Source: JAOTZA01 sp965224065 (lineage in GTDB: Bacteria; Acidobacteriota; Thermoanaerobaculia; Multivoradales; JAHEKO01). Taken from it: a DNA stretch of 64,000 bases. Below, one piece after another: positions 32,372-41,190 of this stretch. The stretch lies in assembly GCA_965224065.1 (NCBI GenBank), contig CBDCYF010000005.1, positions 3,922,946 to 3,986,945 on the forward strand. The letters are read 5' to 3'. How positions within the stretch are numbered: the first letter of the stretch is position 1; each line of letters begins with the position of its first letter. Under the pieces are notes generated by a model. The model ran no database searches, was not told the DNA's origin, and worked only from the letters and a program-made list of their open reading frames with translations. The position numbers were made by a program, and so were the translations under genes.

Positions 32372-32821
32372 CTATCGATGGATAGCTCGCAGCTTCAGCG
32401 TCCCCGCCTTTTCAAACGACCCATCCTCTTTGACAAAGCCGTGGGTCCCTTGGAACGCTCCGTTCTCGACCGTGCCGCTAAAGCGGAACGACGTCTCGGC
32501 GCCGTCGTGAGCCGTGCCTTCTAGCGTCCCGGAACTCAGGCTGCCCTCGACGGCGCCTTGATAGACGTGGGGGACGTCCTCCCACGTGAAGTGGAAGGCC
32601 GCCGACCATCGGCCCTCGTCTACGGGCGTCAGGACGGCGGTGAGGTCCCCGCCGCGGTTGGCGAGGTCCCAGACAAAGGAGCCTTCGAGAGTGGCGGTGC
32701 CGCCGCCGCCATCGGCCGCGTCGCAGCCGAGTGCGAAGACGACAACGACGGCGGCCAGGAGCCCTGCCGCGCCCGTCAGCCGGTGCGGTAGGCCGATTGA
32801 GCCGGCGAGAATCCTATTCAG
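32372..32821 (-). CDS. Putative lipoprotein, paralogue of the adjacent gene, apparently with a CTG start
   Basis: 149 residues if read from CTG 32821. That start gives an ideal lipoprotein signal peptide: NRILAG, a long hydrophobic core (GLLAAVVVVFALGC) and lipobox cysteine near residue 33. The frame has no ATG, GTG or TTG between the preceding in-frame TGA and the mature part. The mature part parallels its neighbour: TLEGSFVWDLANRGGDLTAV, WSAAFHFTWEDVPHVYQG, SFRFSGTVENGAFQGTH. The start lies inside the last codons of the neighbour, so the two look like a tandem duplication in one operon. Function unknown. If CTG is not used, this is a decayed copy. Confidence 0.6.
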   Translation of the reverse strand: MNRILAGSIGLPHRLTGAAGLLAAVVVVFALGCDAADGGGGTATLEGSFVWDLANRGGDLTAVLTPVDEGRWSAAFHFTWEDVPHVYQGAVEGSLSSGTLEGTAHDGAETSFRFSGTVENGAFQGTHGFVKEDGSFEKAGTLKLRAIHR

Positions 32822-33230
32822 GGTGCGAAAGTGTGAGCGTGCCGAGCTCTCTGAGCTCGCCGTCTTCGTTCACGTACTGGTGGGTGCCGTTGAAAGTTCC
32901 GTCCTCGAACTCACCGCTGAAGCGGAACGAGGCAGGGTGATCGGGGTTGTCGTTTTCGGCCGCGCCTTCGAGCGGGCCGTCGGAGAGGGTACCGCTGGCG
33001 GTCCCGAGGTAGGTGTGAGGCTCGCCTTCCCAGGTGAAGTGGAAGGCCACGGACCATTCGTTCTCTCCGTCCGGCGTCAAGACCGCGCTGAGGTCGCCGG
33101 TGCGGTCTCCGTCGTCCCGGGCCCAGACAAACGAGCCTTCGAGGGTGACTTCGTCATCCGCCACCACGGCACCGGTCCATGCAAAGGCGATCGCGGCGAA
33201 AACAAACAGCAGTCGTGTCGTGAGCCTCAT
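32814..33230 (-). CDS. Small secreted beta-rich protein of unknown function
   Basis: 138 residues from ATG 33230. A signal peptide (TTRLLFVFAAIAFAWTGAVVA) is followed by about 115 residues of short repeating strands: LEGSFVWARDDGDRTGDLSA, FHFTWEGEPHTYLGTASGTL, FRFSGEFEDGTFNGTHQYV. It pairs with the lipoprotein gene that follows, with which it shares clear residue-level similarity over the mature region. Probably periplasmic. I do not recognise the family. Confidence 0.75.
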   Translation of the reverse strand: MRLTTRLLFVFAAIAFAWTGAVVADDEVTLEGSFVWARDDGDRTGDLSAVLTPDGENEWSVAFHFTWEGEPHTYLGTASGTLSDGPLEGAAENDNPDHPASFRFSGEFEDGTFNGTHQYVNEDGELRELGTLTLSHPE

Positions 33231-33332
33231 TCTTCCTCCTGTAGTCGATCGGTGTGCTGCGCGCGTTCCCAGTAGATACGCGGGCTCGCTATCATTGTTT
33301 CCGCGGCGGACTTTAGCCTGGATTGTTCATGA

Positions 33333-33815
33333 GTGCCAAGACCAATCGATGAGACGCCGAACGCAGTGAAAGACCCGGCGCCGCTCGCCCGCACGATCGT
33401 GGTCGGCTTGGTATGGAACCGGGAGGGTGAGCTCTTGTTCTGCCGGATGAGTCCCGATCGCGGCGTGTTCCCCGGTCAATGGGGATTCCCCGGGGGCGGT
33501 ATCGAGCCGGGGGAGACGATGGAAGCGGCATTGCGCCGGGAGCTACGAGAGGAGCTCGGCGTCGAGGTGGGGAACATCCGCCCGGCGTTTTTCAAGGACG
33601 CTCTGCACAAGAAGACCTTTGCCGACGGTGACGTCCGACCGGTCTACATGATTTTTCTGCTGTTTCATTGCACGGTCGAAACAGAGGAGCTCAGGCTCAA
33701 CGACGAGTTCGTCGAGTACTGTTGGGTGGGCGAGAAGGGAGTCGGGCAGTTGGACCTCAACGAGGAAACCGTCGACACGCTACGCCGCTTGGGTCCATGG
33801 GTCGAGACCCGTTGA
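33333..33815 (+). CDS. nudI: NudI-like Nudix hydrolase (nucleoside triphosphatase)
   Basis: 160 residues from GTG 33333; GTG 33366 would shorten it by 11. The Nudix box GGIEPGETMEAALRRELREE is complete (split from the following LG). Beyond it, GVFPGQWGFPGG, KKTFADGDVRPVYMIFLLF and LNDEFVEYCWV follow E. coli NudI (YfaO) closely, an enzyme that prefers pyrimidine deoxynucleoside triphosphates. A house-cleaning role is likely. It precedes the MGMT-fold gene by 25 bp. Confidence 0.88.
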   Translation: MPRPIDETPNAVKDPAPLARTIVVGLVWNREGELLFCRMSPDRGVFPGQWGFPGGGIEPGETMEAALRRELREELGVEVGNIRPAFFKDALHKKTFADGDVRPVYMIFLLFHCTVETEELRLNDEFVEYCWVGEKGVGQLDLNEETVDTLRRLGPWVETR

Positions 33816-33840
33816 CCAGGAGACCGACGAGGAGACCGTT

Positions 33841-34296
33841 ATGGCCTGGAAGATGAAATCGACCAAGTCTTGGGTCGCCAAGCTGCGGCCGGATCTCGAG
33901 CCCAAGATTGTCCACTCGGGGCGCACCGGTGAACGGATGCTGGTGGCGACCCCGCTGATGGTTGCCGAGGAGATCCGCAAGGTTCGCAAGGGCCGTTTGA
34001 CGACCCCGAAAAGGATTCGCGAGCGTCTGGCAGACCGGACCGGCGCCGAGTCGGCCTGCGCGATGACGACCGGGATTTTCTTGAGCATCCTGGCCGGGGC
34101 CGCCGAGGAGCAGCTCACCGAGGGCAAGCGGCCGGTGGCGCCCTATTGGCGGGTTGTGGAGGAAGACGGATCGCTGCGGGCCAAGAACCCGGCGGGCCCC
34201 GCGATCCAGGCGAAGCGCTTGCGCGCCGAAGGGCACCGGGTGCGCAAACAGCCGGGCCGCGAGACCTGGAAGGTCCAAGGCGTCCGCGGCACGTAG
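33841..34296 (+). CDS. MGMT-fold (alkyltransferase-like DNA-binding) protein
   Basis: 151 residues. TKSWVAKLRPDLEPKI at the start, then VRKGRLTTPKRIRERLADRTG (the winged-helix stretch of O6-methylguanine-DNA methyltransferase; read as two parts), TTGIFLSILAGAAEE and APYWRVVEEDGSLRAKNPAG. The alkyl-acceptor motif PCHR is not present, although a cysteine remains in ESACAMTTG. It may act like alkyltransferase-like proteins that flag damaged bases. Next to a Nudix hydrolase, suggesting a nucleotide or DNA damage role. Confidence 0.75.
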   Translation: MAWKMKSTKSWVAKLRPDLEPKIVHSGRTGERMLVATPLMVAEEIRKVRKGRLTTPKRIRERLADRTGAESACAMTTGIFLSILAGAAEEQLTEGKRPVAPYWRVVEEDGSLRAKNPAGPAIQAKRLRAEGHRVRKQPGRETWKVQGVRGT

Positions 34297-34326
34297 GCGC
34301 CTCACGGAGCTTCCCATGAGCGTCTT

Positions 34327-34722
34327 ATGAAGTGGATCGGCGTAGCAGTCCTGATCCTGGCGAACCTGACGCTCTTGAGCTTTGGTGGCGCGCTGCTGGC
34401 CTTCTGGCCCCACTGGCAGACCATCGCTATCGCCGCCGGGCTGCTTACGGTCGCCGCCACCAATTTTGTCGTGGCTGCTCGCTTGGGCTTCGGAAGGTTC
34501 CAAGCCTCCAGGGATTCGAAGTGGGAGAGGCTCGCGCAGACGCTGAACGTCTTGCTCGCGCTCGCCGGGTTGGCCGGTCTGCTGCTCTCGTTCGATCTGT
34601 GGATCCTGAGCAGTCAGGAAATCGCCGCGAGCCTGGCGCTGCTGCTGCCGCCGCTGGCGAGTTGGCTGGTGATCCGCAGGACCCGGGCGCCTCGAGGCGA
34701 CCCTTCGAGCTCGAGCGGGTAG
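34327..34722 (+). CDS. Small integral membrane protein, unknown function
   Basis: 131 residues with four hydrophobic segments (about 4-27, 32-50, 72-92, 97-116) joined by short basic loops. No conserved motif is recognised. Read in the same direction as the MGMT-fold gene, 30 bp further on, and convergent with the next gene across 10 bp. Confidence 0.65.
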   Translation: MKWIGVAVLILANLTLLSFGGALLAFWPHWQTIAIAAGLLTVAATNFVVAARLGFGRFQASRDSKWERLAQTLNVLLALAGLAGLLLSFDLWILSSQEIAASLALLLPPLASWLVIRRTRAPRGDPSSSSG

Positions 34723-34732
34723 ACGCGAGCTC

Positions 34733-35191
34733 TCAGGCGGCGGTGGCGCTCGGCGATCGGTCGCGACCCCCGAGACAGACGCCCACCGCCCCGACGATCG
34801 GGATCACCCAGTTGTACCAGGCAGGCGGCACGGCGTAGTGACCGGCCTCGAAGAAACTCATCTCCGCGACCGGTTTTTCGGCCGTGGGGATCTCTTCAGT
34901 GGAGAAGTGCGCCGCCAGGGCGAGACCGATCCCGAGAGCCAGAATGATGCCGATCAGGATCTTGACCGCTCCGTACGAGCGGCCGAGCTTGAGGGCGACC
35001 CAGCCGCCGAGCATGGCGGTGAGAAACCCGAGAACCACATTGATGGTGATCCACAACCCGGATGGGTGTGGCCCCTCGCCCGCAAACGCACCCTGTCCAC
35101 CGAGGATGGCCCAGGCGACGCCGATTCCGGCCATCACACCAACGACCATGACGAAGTAACCGACGATCGCTGCCAGGATGTTTCTCAGCAT
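34733..35191 (-). CDS. Small integral membrane protein, unknown function
   Basis: 152 residues. Hydrophobic stretches at about 7-30, 46-68, 75-95 and 128-146. LGGWVALKLGRSYGAVKIL resembles loops seen in uncharacterised bacterial membrane proteins. The C-terminal SPSATAA lies beyond the last helix. Nothing more can be said from sequence. The 116 bp upstream hold only GC-rich short repeats. Confidence 0.65.
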   Translation of the reverse strand: MLRNILAAIVGYFVMVVGVMAGIGVAWAILGGQGAFAGEGPHPSGLWITINVVLGFLTAMLGGWVALKLGRSYGAVKILIGIILALGIGLALAAHFSTEEIPTAEKPVAEMSFFEAGHYAVPPAWYNWVIPIVGAVGVCLGGRDRSPSATAA

Positions 35192-35308
35192 GGCTCCCCC
35201 TTTTCCACGAGTCTCGAGCGGAGGTCAGCGTACCACCGGGGGCACCGGAGCACGGGAGCACGGGGGCAGGGGAGATCGCTGACGCCGATCGGATACACAG
35301 AAAGCCGT

Positions 35309-36337
35309 TTAGACCGGTTGCGCCCGGAGGCGGGCGAGCACGTGCTCGAGTTGTGGCGGTCCGTCTTGCTGGAACTGTCGCACCGCGCTGTGGGTCTGTT
35401 TCCGGATCTTGCGACGGCGTCCTTCGAGCTCGGCCAGCAGCCGGTCGGTGGCGCTCGCCAGGTCGGTCCCGGCCGGCGTCCCAGCCGAAGTCTCGACCGA
35501 AGTCTCAACCGAACGACGCAGCTTCGCCTCGTGCACCACGAGGTCGTTGAAGGTGCCGAGGACATCCTGGAGACGCTTGAGCGAGGTGATCAGCTCTTCG
35601 ATTTCGCCCCCCGGCGTCAGCGAGCGCGAAAACTCGAGCGCGTAGCGGAGCTTCTTGCATCGAATCCTGAGTCGATGCACCTTTTTCTCGTTTTTGGCCT
35701 TCCCCAGTTTCTCCATCTGCCGGAAGGCCCTGGCTGCCGCCGCCTCGATCGCCGTCGCGGCCGCTGCGGCGATCGTGCGGTCACATCGACTCTTCGCCAG
35801 CTCGTCGATCGAGCGCTGCCATCGTTCGAGATCGCCGCGATAGCGGGGGGTCGCCAGCCAGTGGCCGAGGGTCGCGTATTCGAGCTCGGCGTCCCGCTCG
35901 CATCGCCCCACGGTCTGGGACAAAGCCCTGCGTGTATCCACTGGTAGAGATCGCGTGTACCCCGGGAGCTCGAGGAGCAGCACGTCGAGGTCGCGCGCCG
36001 TTCCGGTTCGTCGCCCGACGTCCCGAAAGAAGCTCTTCGCCCAGGTGAGCGTGGCGGGGGGAAGTATGTCGCCGAAATGCGAAAGAGCGGAGCGGGTGCG
36101 CCGGACGGCGACCCGGTAGTCGTGCAAATACATCTCGCTGAGACGGCTCGCCAGACCCCGCTCGGTGGCCCGCATGATGTCGAGGAGATGCTGAAAGAGC
36201 GCCACCAGTGCTTGGCTCGCGGACATCTCGGGATCGAGCGAGAGACGCACCGCAGACGAATAGTTTTTCGCCCGCGAGGCCTCTCCGATCTGCCGGCGCT
36301 CGGACGGGTGGATCAGTTCCTCGGGAGAGGTTCGCAT
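35309..36337 (-). CDS. CHAD-domain protein
   Basis: 342 residues from ATG 36337. The helical CHAD fold is visible: LHDYRVAVRRTRSALSHFG near 100, RDVGRRTGTARDLDVLLLEL near 130, VHRLRIRCKKLRYALEFSR near 245, and LKRLQDVLGTFNDLVVHEAK near 275. The conserved histidines and lysines bind polyphosphate in studied members. No CYTH triphosphatase domain is attached or adjacent, so this is a stand-alone CHAD protein, perhaps tied to polyphosphate granules. Confidence 0.88.
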   Translation of the reverse strand: MRTSPEELIHPSERRQIGEASRAKNYSSAVRLSLDPEMSASQALVALFQHLLDIMRATERGLASRLSEMYLHDYRVAVRRTRSALSHFGDILPPATLTWAKSFFRDVGRRTGTARDLDVLLLELPGYTRSLPVDTRRALSQTVGRCERDAELEYATLGHWLATPRYRGDLERWQRSIDELAKSRCDRTIAAAAATAIEAAAARAFRQMEKLGKAKNEKKVHRLRIRCKKLRYALEFSRSLTPGGEIEELITSLKRLQDVLGTFNDLVVHEAKLRRSVETSVETSAGTPAGTDLASATDRLLAELEGRRRKIRKQTHSAVRQFQQDGPPQLEHVLARLRAQPV

Positions 36338-36380
36338 CCGGCAGGGGACCCTACCAGACACGTGTGACGGCCGTGGGCCG

Positions 36381-36614
36381 TCAGGCGGCGCTGGCCGTTC
36401 TCTTGGTGATGTAAGCGACAAAGGCGGCGAGACCGCCCATGACGACGATCGCCGTCATCACCCGAACCAGGCTGATCACCCACGCGATGCCGATGCCGAG
36501 GGCGGGCCATTGGACCCACCATTCGCCGGGTGAAGTCATGACGTTGATCACCGCCAGCATGGCGATCACCGCGGGGCCTATGAACAGAAACCTGAGGGCT
36601 CGTAGCGTGCGCAT
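36381..36614 (-). CDS. 2TM-domain small membrane protein
   Basis: 77 residues from ATG 36614, with GGAGGAATC directly upstream. Two hydrophobic helices (about 8-25 and 36-68) with a short WWVQWPALGIGIAW motif between them, as in the bacterial 2TM domain family. Role unknown. It sits just downstream of the DPP-IV-like gene on the same strand. Confidence 0.7.
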   Translation of the reverse strand: MRTLRALRFLFIGPAVIAMLAVINVMTSPGEWWVQWPALGIGIAWVISLVRVMTAIVVMGGLAAFVAYITKRTASAA

Positions 36615-36658
36615 GATTCCTCCTCTAGGAGGTGCTACGAAACGCCGGCGGCGCGGTT

Positions 36659-38884
36659 TCACTCCGAATCGGCGCTCCGCACCAGGTGCCGGTCGAAAAA
36701 TTCGGTCATGCGCTCGAAGAAGTGGCGGGAGTCGATCCCTCGGAAACCGTGCTTTTGGCGTGGATGGATGGCGTCTTCGAACGCCACGCCGGCGTCGATG
36801 AGCTTTCGCGCCATCGCGATGGTGTTCTGCGGGTGGACGTTGTCGTCGCCGGTTCCGTGGACGATCAATAGCTCGTCTTCGAGCTCGCCGGCGTAGGTAA
36901 TCGCCGACGAATCGTGGTAGCCATCCGGGTTGTCCTCCGGATGATCGAGATAGCGCTCGGTCCAGATAGTGTCGTAGAAGTGCCAATCGGTCACCGGGGC
37001 TCCCGAGACCCCGGCTTGCCAGGTGCCGGGGCTGTTGAGCATCGAGTAGAGGGTGTTGGAGCCACCACCCGACCAGCCCCACAAGCCAATGCGGTCGGTG
37101 TCGACGTAATCCAGGCTCTCGAGATAGCTCACTCCCGCGAGCTGGGCCGCCAGGTTCACTTCTCCGAAGCGACGGTGGAGAAGATCGGCACCGTGTTTGC
37201 CGAAGAAGTTCGAGCCGCGGTTGTCGACCATCAGCACGACATAGCCGCGTTGTGCCAGCATCTTGTGCCACAGTCCCCGCGTGCCGGCCCAACGTTCGGC
37301 CACCACCTGGGAAGCCGGCCCCCCGTAGTGGTACATCACCGCCGGGTACTCGCGGCCCGGGTCGAAGTCCGAAGGGTGGAGCATCGCCGCCGGCAGCCCG
37401 TCGCCGTCGGGATTCTCGATAGAAAAGAATTTCCACTTGGGCAGCGCGTCCGCATCGAAGGGCGGGGGCCAGCTCGGCAGCCGGGAGAGCAGACCGCCGT
37501 CGGGCCGGACGACAAAGCGCTCGGTCGGCTGGTCGGCCGCGCTGCGAGAGATCACGCTGTAACCGGTCCTGGGCGCCACCAGCGCGCGGTTCCAGCCGGT
37601 GTCGTGCCCCAGCCGGCCGGCCGCGGTGCCGTCCACGGGCTGCCGAAACAGTAAGCTGTGGAGCGCACCCATCGGCGTGGTCTCGTGACCGGTAACGACG
37701 ACCTCGCCGCGCTCGGTCAGCGCCTCGACCCGGGTGACGGTCCAGCCCTCGGGTGTCAGATCCCGGACCAGCTCGCCCTCGGGCGAGTAGAGATACAGGC
37801 GGCTCCAGCCGCTTTTCTCCGAGGTCCACAGAAAGCGGTTGTCCTCCAGAAAGCGCAGGTCTTTTGTCACGTTGACCCAGGTGTCGGAGGTTTCGGTGTG
37901 GAGAGTCGAACAGTCACCTTCGGCCGGATCGCAGAGCAGCAGATCGAGCCGGTCCTGGTCGCGATTGAGTCGCTGGATCGCCACACGATCGCCGCTGGGC
38001 CTCCAGTCGACCCGAGCCAGATAGACGTCGGGGTCATCGGGATTGGTGTCCAGCCAGGTCGTCTCTCCGCTGGCGAGTTCCAGAACACCGACCTTGACGA
38101 TCGGGTTCTCTTCTCCGGCCTTTGGGTATTTTTGCCACTCGACGGTGGGGTATTGCGTAGTGAAGTCGACCAGCGGGTAACTCTTCACGTGCCGGTCGTC
38201 GAAGCGGTAATAGGCGATGTGCGTGCCTTGGGGGCTCCACCAGAAACCGGTGGCGTTGCGGCCCCAGATCTCTTCCCAGTAGACCCAATCGGTCGTCCCG
38301 TTGAGGATCTGGTTCTCGCTGCCGTCGGTGGTCAGGGCCCGCTCCTCGCCGCTCGAGACCTCCAGCAGCACGAGGTTGTCGTCGCGAACAAACGCGATGT
38401 GCCGACCATTGGGTGAGAACTTCGGATCTTTCTCCTTTGCTTCGGTCCTGGTGAGCCGTCGCAACTCGTTTGAGCCGAGATCGATCAGGTAGAGATCGTC
38501 CGAGGCGACCACGAGCAGTCCGCGTCCGTCCGGAGACCAGTGGAGAGCCGAGGCGGTTTCGATGCCGTGCTCCGCGCGATCACCGAGCTCGAGGACCTGC
38601 CGTCTCCCTCCGGTGGAGACGTCGTGGACCCAGAGCCCCGTGGTTTCGTTCTCTTCCCATTGGTAGGCGAGCCTCTTGCCGTCGGGGCCCCAGGTTGTGT
38701 GCCGAGGCGAGCGTCCGCTCGGATCGGGACCAAAAACGAGATCGAAGGTCAATCGAGACGGCGCCATCTCGCTTACGGCCGGGTCGCCGCCGCCTGCTGA
38801 GGAGGATGCCGCGGACAGGAGTGCAAGAGCGAGCAGCGAGGCGTGCACCGAAAAGACACGGGTGATTCGGCGGGCAGACATCAT
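36659..38884 (-). CDS. Dipeptidyl-peptidase IV-like serine peptidase (S9B)
   Basis: 741 residues from ATG 38884, with GGAGG five bases upstream. Signal peptide, then a beta-propeller (about 60-480, repeated short strands such as LHWSPDGRGLLVV and FWWSPQGTHIAYYRF) and an alpha/beta hydrolase domain. The triad is Ser 605 (GWSGGGSNT), Asp 680/681 (GTGDDNVHP) and His 712 (RQKHGF). The propeller has the double-Glu-like stretch DWVYWEEIWGRNATGFWW used by DPP-IV to bind the substrate amino-terminus. Probably periplasmic, releasing X-Pro dipeptides from peptides used as nutrients. Confidence 0.93.
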   Translation of the reverse strand: MMSARRITRVFSVHASLLALALLSAASSSAGGGDPAVSEMAPSRLTFDLVFGPDPSGRSPRHTTWGPDGKRLAYQWEENETTGLWVHDVSTGGRRQVLELGDRAEHGIETASALHWSPDGRGLLVVASDDLYLIDLGSNELRRLTRTEAKEKDPKFSPNGRHIAFVRDDNLVLLEVSSGEERALTTDGSENQILNGTTDWVYWEEIWGRNATGFWWSPQGTHIAYYRFDDRHVKSYPLVDFTTQYPTVEWQKYPKAGEENPIVKVGVLELASGETTWLDTNPDDPDVYLARVDWRPSGDRVAIQRLNRDQDRLDLLLCDPAEGDCSTLHTETSDTWVNVTKDLRFLEDNRFLWTSEKSGWSRLYLYSPEGELVRDLTPEGWTVTRVEALTERGEVVVTGHETTPMGALHSLLFRQPVDGTAAGRLGHDTGWNRALVAPRTGYSVISRSAADQPTERFVVRPDGGLLSRLPSWPPPFDADALPKWKFFSIENPDGDGLPAAMLHPSDFDPGREYPAVMYHYGGPASQVVAERWAGTRGLWHKMLAQRGYVVLMVDNRGSNFFGKHGADLLHRRFGEVNLAAQLAGVSYLESLDYVDTDRIGLWGWSGGGSNTLYSMLNSPGTWQAGVSGAPVTDWHFYDTIWTERYLDHPEDNPDGYHDSSAITYAGELEDELLIVHGTGDDNVHPQNTIAMARKLIDAGVAFEDAIHPRQKHGFRGIDSRHFFERMTEFFDRHLVRSADSE

Positions 38885-39019
38885 GATGACCTCCGGGGTC
38901 TCGAGAGCGGGGACGCGTCGGACTCGGCGGATTGTACAAGCTCTTTTGGTGGTAGCCTCGTTTTCGCCAATACAGGGCACGAGCCACCAAAACACTGCGT
39001 GGCGTCAGCCGGAGGAGAC

Positions 39020-40891
39020 ATGGGTTTTAGCGTCTGGGAACGGGTTCTGCTCGTCATCGTGGTGCTTGTGGTGGCGGCGTTTTTTGTGCGCGATCTGGCA
39101 CCGCGAATGCGGTTTGTCCTCGCCGGCAAGTCGGACCGCCCGCGCACCGACCGGCTGGGCTCGCGGATCTGGACCGCGTTCAAGGAAGTGATCTTCCAGA
39201 CCCGGGTGATCGGTGGCCGGCCGGTGGCCGGTTTTCTTCACGCGCTGGTGTTTCTCGGCTTTGTCTGTTTTGGCCTGGAGACGATCGACCACTTTCTCGA
39301 GCCGTTCCACCTGCCGTTTCTGACCGCGATCTTCGGCGACGGCCTGGCGACCTTTCAGAAGTTTCTTGCGGTGGTCGCGGTACTGGTGTCGATCGGCATT
39401 CTGGGTCTGGCGTTCCGCCGGTTCGTGATGGTCAAGATCTCGCCCGACCCCAAGTCGTGGAGCTCGGGCCTGGTGGCTCTGATTATCTTTCTTTTGATGG
39501 TCACGTACTTGAACGGCATCGCAGCTCATCCGGTGGCGGAGAAGGTCAATTGGTGGCTCCATGCCGTGCTGATCCTGATCTTCCCCGCGCTGATCCTGCG
39601 CTCGAAGCACTTCCACCTGTTGCTGTCGCCCTTCGACATCTTCTACCGCACCCATCGGCTGGGGGACTTTCTGCCGCTCGAGCTGGACGAAGAGGCGTTG
39701 ATGGAGTCGGAAGAGGAGATCTCACTGGGGCTCGAGTCGATGGCCGACGCGCCCTGGAAAATGCGGTTGGATTTCTTGACCTGTGTCGAGTGCAAGCGCT
39801 GCACCGAACAGTGTCCGGCGTGGAACTCGGGTCAGGAGCTCAACCCGCGCGGTTTTGTGCTGGCCGGGCGCTCGATGATGGGGCGCGACGGCACCGAACA
39901 TCCGGTGGTCGGCAACGTGATCAGCGAGACGGCGCTGGGGCAGTGTACGAGCTGCGGCGCCTGCGAAGCGATCTGCCCGGTGGGAATCGAACATCTGCAG
40001 GTGCTGATGGGAGCCAAGCGGGCGCAGACCCTGGCGAGCGGCAAGGGGATGGTAGCGGGCGATTTTCTGCAGGCCGTGGAGCGCTTTGGCAACCCGTTCA
40101 AAAAGTCCAAAAGCCAGCGCAAGACGCTGGTAGAGGAGCTGCAGATCCCCGCCTACGAGAAGGGCAAGACCGAGTACGCGCTCTGGCTCGGCTGTGTCTG
40201 GACCTACAACGACGACGCCAGGAGCAGTCTGGCGGCGCTGGTGGACGTCCTGGACCGAGCGGGCGTGAGCTACGGGGTGCTGGCAAACGAGGCCTGCAGC
40301 GGGCACCATTCGCGCCGCCAGGGCGAAGAGCTGCAGTTTCAGACGCTGGCGGCCGAGAACATCACCGCCTTCCAGGACCAGGGTGTCCAGAAGGTGCTGA
40401 CCGGGTGTCCGCACTGTTTTCACACCTTTCGTCGCGAGTACCCGACACTCGAAAAAGAATTCTCCGTCGAAACGGTCCATCACTCCGAGCTGCTGGCCGA
40501 TCTGGTGCGCGACGGCACGATCTCGCTCGAGACGAACGGTGACGGCGCCCAGCGGATCACGTTTCACGATCCCTGCTATCTGGGGCGCTACGAGGGGGTG
40601 TTCGATGCTCCTCGCGACGTCATCCGCGATGCGGGCTTCGACCTGATCGAGCTGGGGCGTAGCCGCAAGCGCTCGTTCTGCTGCGGTGGCGGCAGCGCCG
40701 GGTTTGTGCGCGAGCAGGAAGTCGAGACGCGGGTCGACCAGGAGCGTAAGCGGGAGATCTCCGAATCGGGGGCGGACGTGCTGGTCACCGGCTGTCCCGA
40801 GTGCAAGATGATGCTCGCCGGCGCAGCGCAGGAGACCGTGGATCTCGCCGAGCTGGTGGCGCGCACGTCGCAGGCAGCCGAGCGATCGTGA
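39020..40891 (+). CDS. Membrane-bound heterodisulfide-reductase-like Fe-S oxidoreductase
   Basis: 623 residues from ATG 39020, with GGAGGAGA upstream. Five membrane helices (to about residue 200) resemble the cytochrome b-type NarI/DsrM subunit. Two 4Fe-4S ferredoxin motifs follow, CVECKRCTEQCP (from 255) and CTSCGACEAICP (from 309). Two CCG domains come next, with NEACSGHH near 430 and SFCCGGGSAGF around Cys 554. This fusion (HdrE/D-like) is common in Acidobacteria, Deltaproteobacteria and Chlorobi. It probably passes electrons between quinone and a soluble partner. No flavoprotein or hdrA is adjacent. Confidence 0.88.
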   Translation: MGFSVWERVLLVIVVLVVAAFFVRDLAPRMRFVLAGKSDRPRTDRLGSRIWTAFKEVIFQTRVIGGRPVAGFLHALVFLGFVCFGLETIDHFLEPFHLPFLTAIFGDGLATFQKFLAVVAVLVSIGILGLAFRRFVMVKISPDPKSWSSGLVALIIFLLMVTYLNGIAAHPVAEKVNWWLHAVLILIFPALILRSKHFHLLLSPFDIFYRTHRLGDFLPLELDEEALMESEEEISLGLESMADAPWKMRLDFLTCVECKRCTEQCPAWNSGQELNPRGFVLAGRSMMGRDGTEHPVVGNVISETALGQCTSCGACEAICPVGIEHLQVLMGAKRAQTLASGKGMVAGDFLQAVERFGNPFKKSKSQRKTLVEELQIPAYEKGKTEYALWLGCVWTYNDDARSSLAALVDVLDRAGVSYGVLANEACSGHHSRRQGEELQFQTLAAENITAFQDQGVQKVLTGCPHCFHTFRREYPTLEKEFSVETVHHSELLADLVRDGTISLETNGDGAQRITFHDPCYLGRYEGVFDAPRDVIRDAGFDLIELGRSRKRSFCCGGGSAGFVREQEVETRVDQERKREISESGADVLVTGCPECKMMLAGAAQETVDLAELVARTSQAAERS

Positions 40892-41142
40892 GCCGGCAGA
40901 GTTTTCTCCGGCTGGCGCTGGCTCCGACTGTCGTGCGGAGGGCGTTTGGTTACGCGGTGGTGGTGGGCGCCATCTTGATCGCCATCAATCACGGCGACGC
41001 CCTGTTGCGGGGCGAGATGAGTCGAGCGAGGCTTTTGAAGATGGCCCTCACGGTCTTCGTCCCCTACGCGGTCTCCACTCTCTCGAGTGTCGGGGCGACC
41101 CGCGAATCGATTCGGCAAGAGGGCGCCCGGGTCTCCGAGTGA
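40888..41142 (+). CDS. NrtS-like small membrane protein
   Basis: 84 residues from GTG 40888, overlapping the oxidoreductase stop (GTGA). Two hydrophobic helices with AINHGDALLRGEM between them, then LKMALTVFVPYAVSTLSSV. The INHGD and VPYxVST motifs are typical of the NrtS family, reported as a nitrate/nitrite transport protein. Translational coupling to the Fe-S oxidoreductase suggests a shared job in anion or redox metabolism. Confidence 0.8.
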   Translation: MSRQSFLRLALAPTVVRRAFGYAVVVGAILIAINHGDALLRGEMSRARLLKMALTVFVPYAVSTLSSVGATRESIRQEGARVSE

Positions 41143-41190
41143 GCGCCTCCGAGCCAGCGCAGGAACCACCGTGACGCCGGGAGCGCAGCG

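Noticed and set aside
32821..32870. ATG/GTG start for the lipoprotein paralogue
   Set aside because: Reading back in frame, no ATG, GTG or TTG occurs before an in-frame TGA.
36381..37829. 482-codon minus-strand frame ending with the 2TM protein
   Set aside because: Only the last 77 codons, with their own strong ribosome binding site, form a recognisable protein; the rest overlaps the DPP-IV-like gene in another frame.
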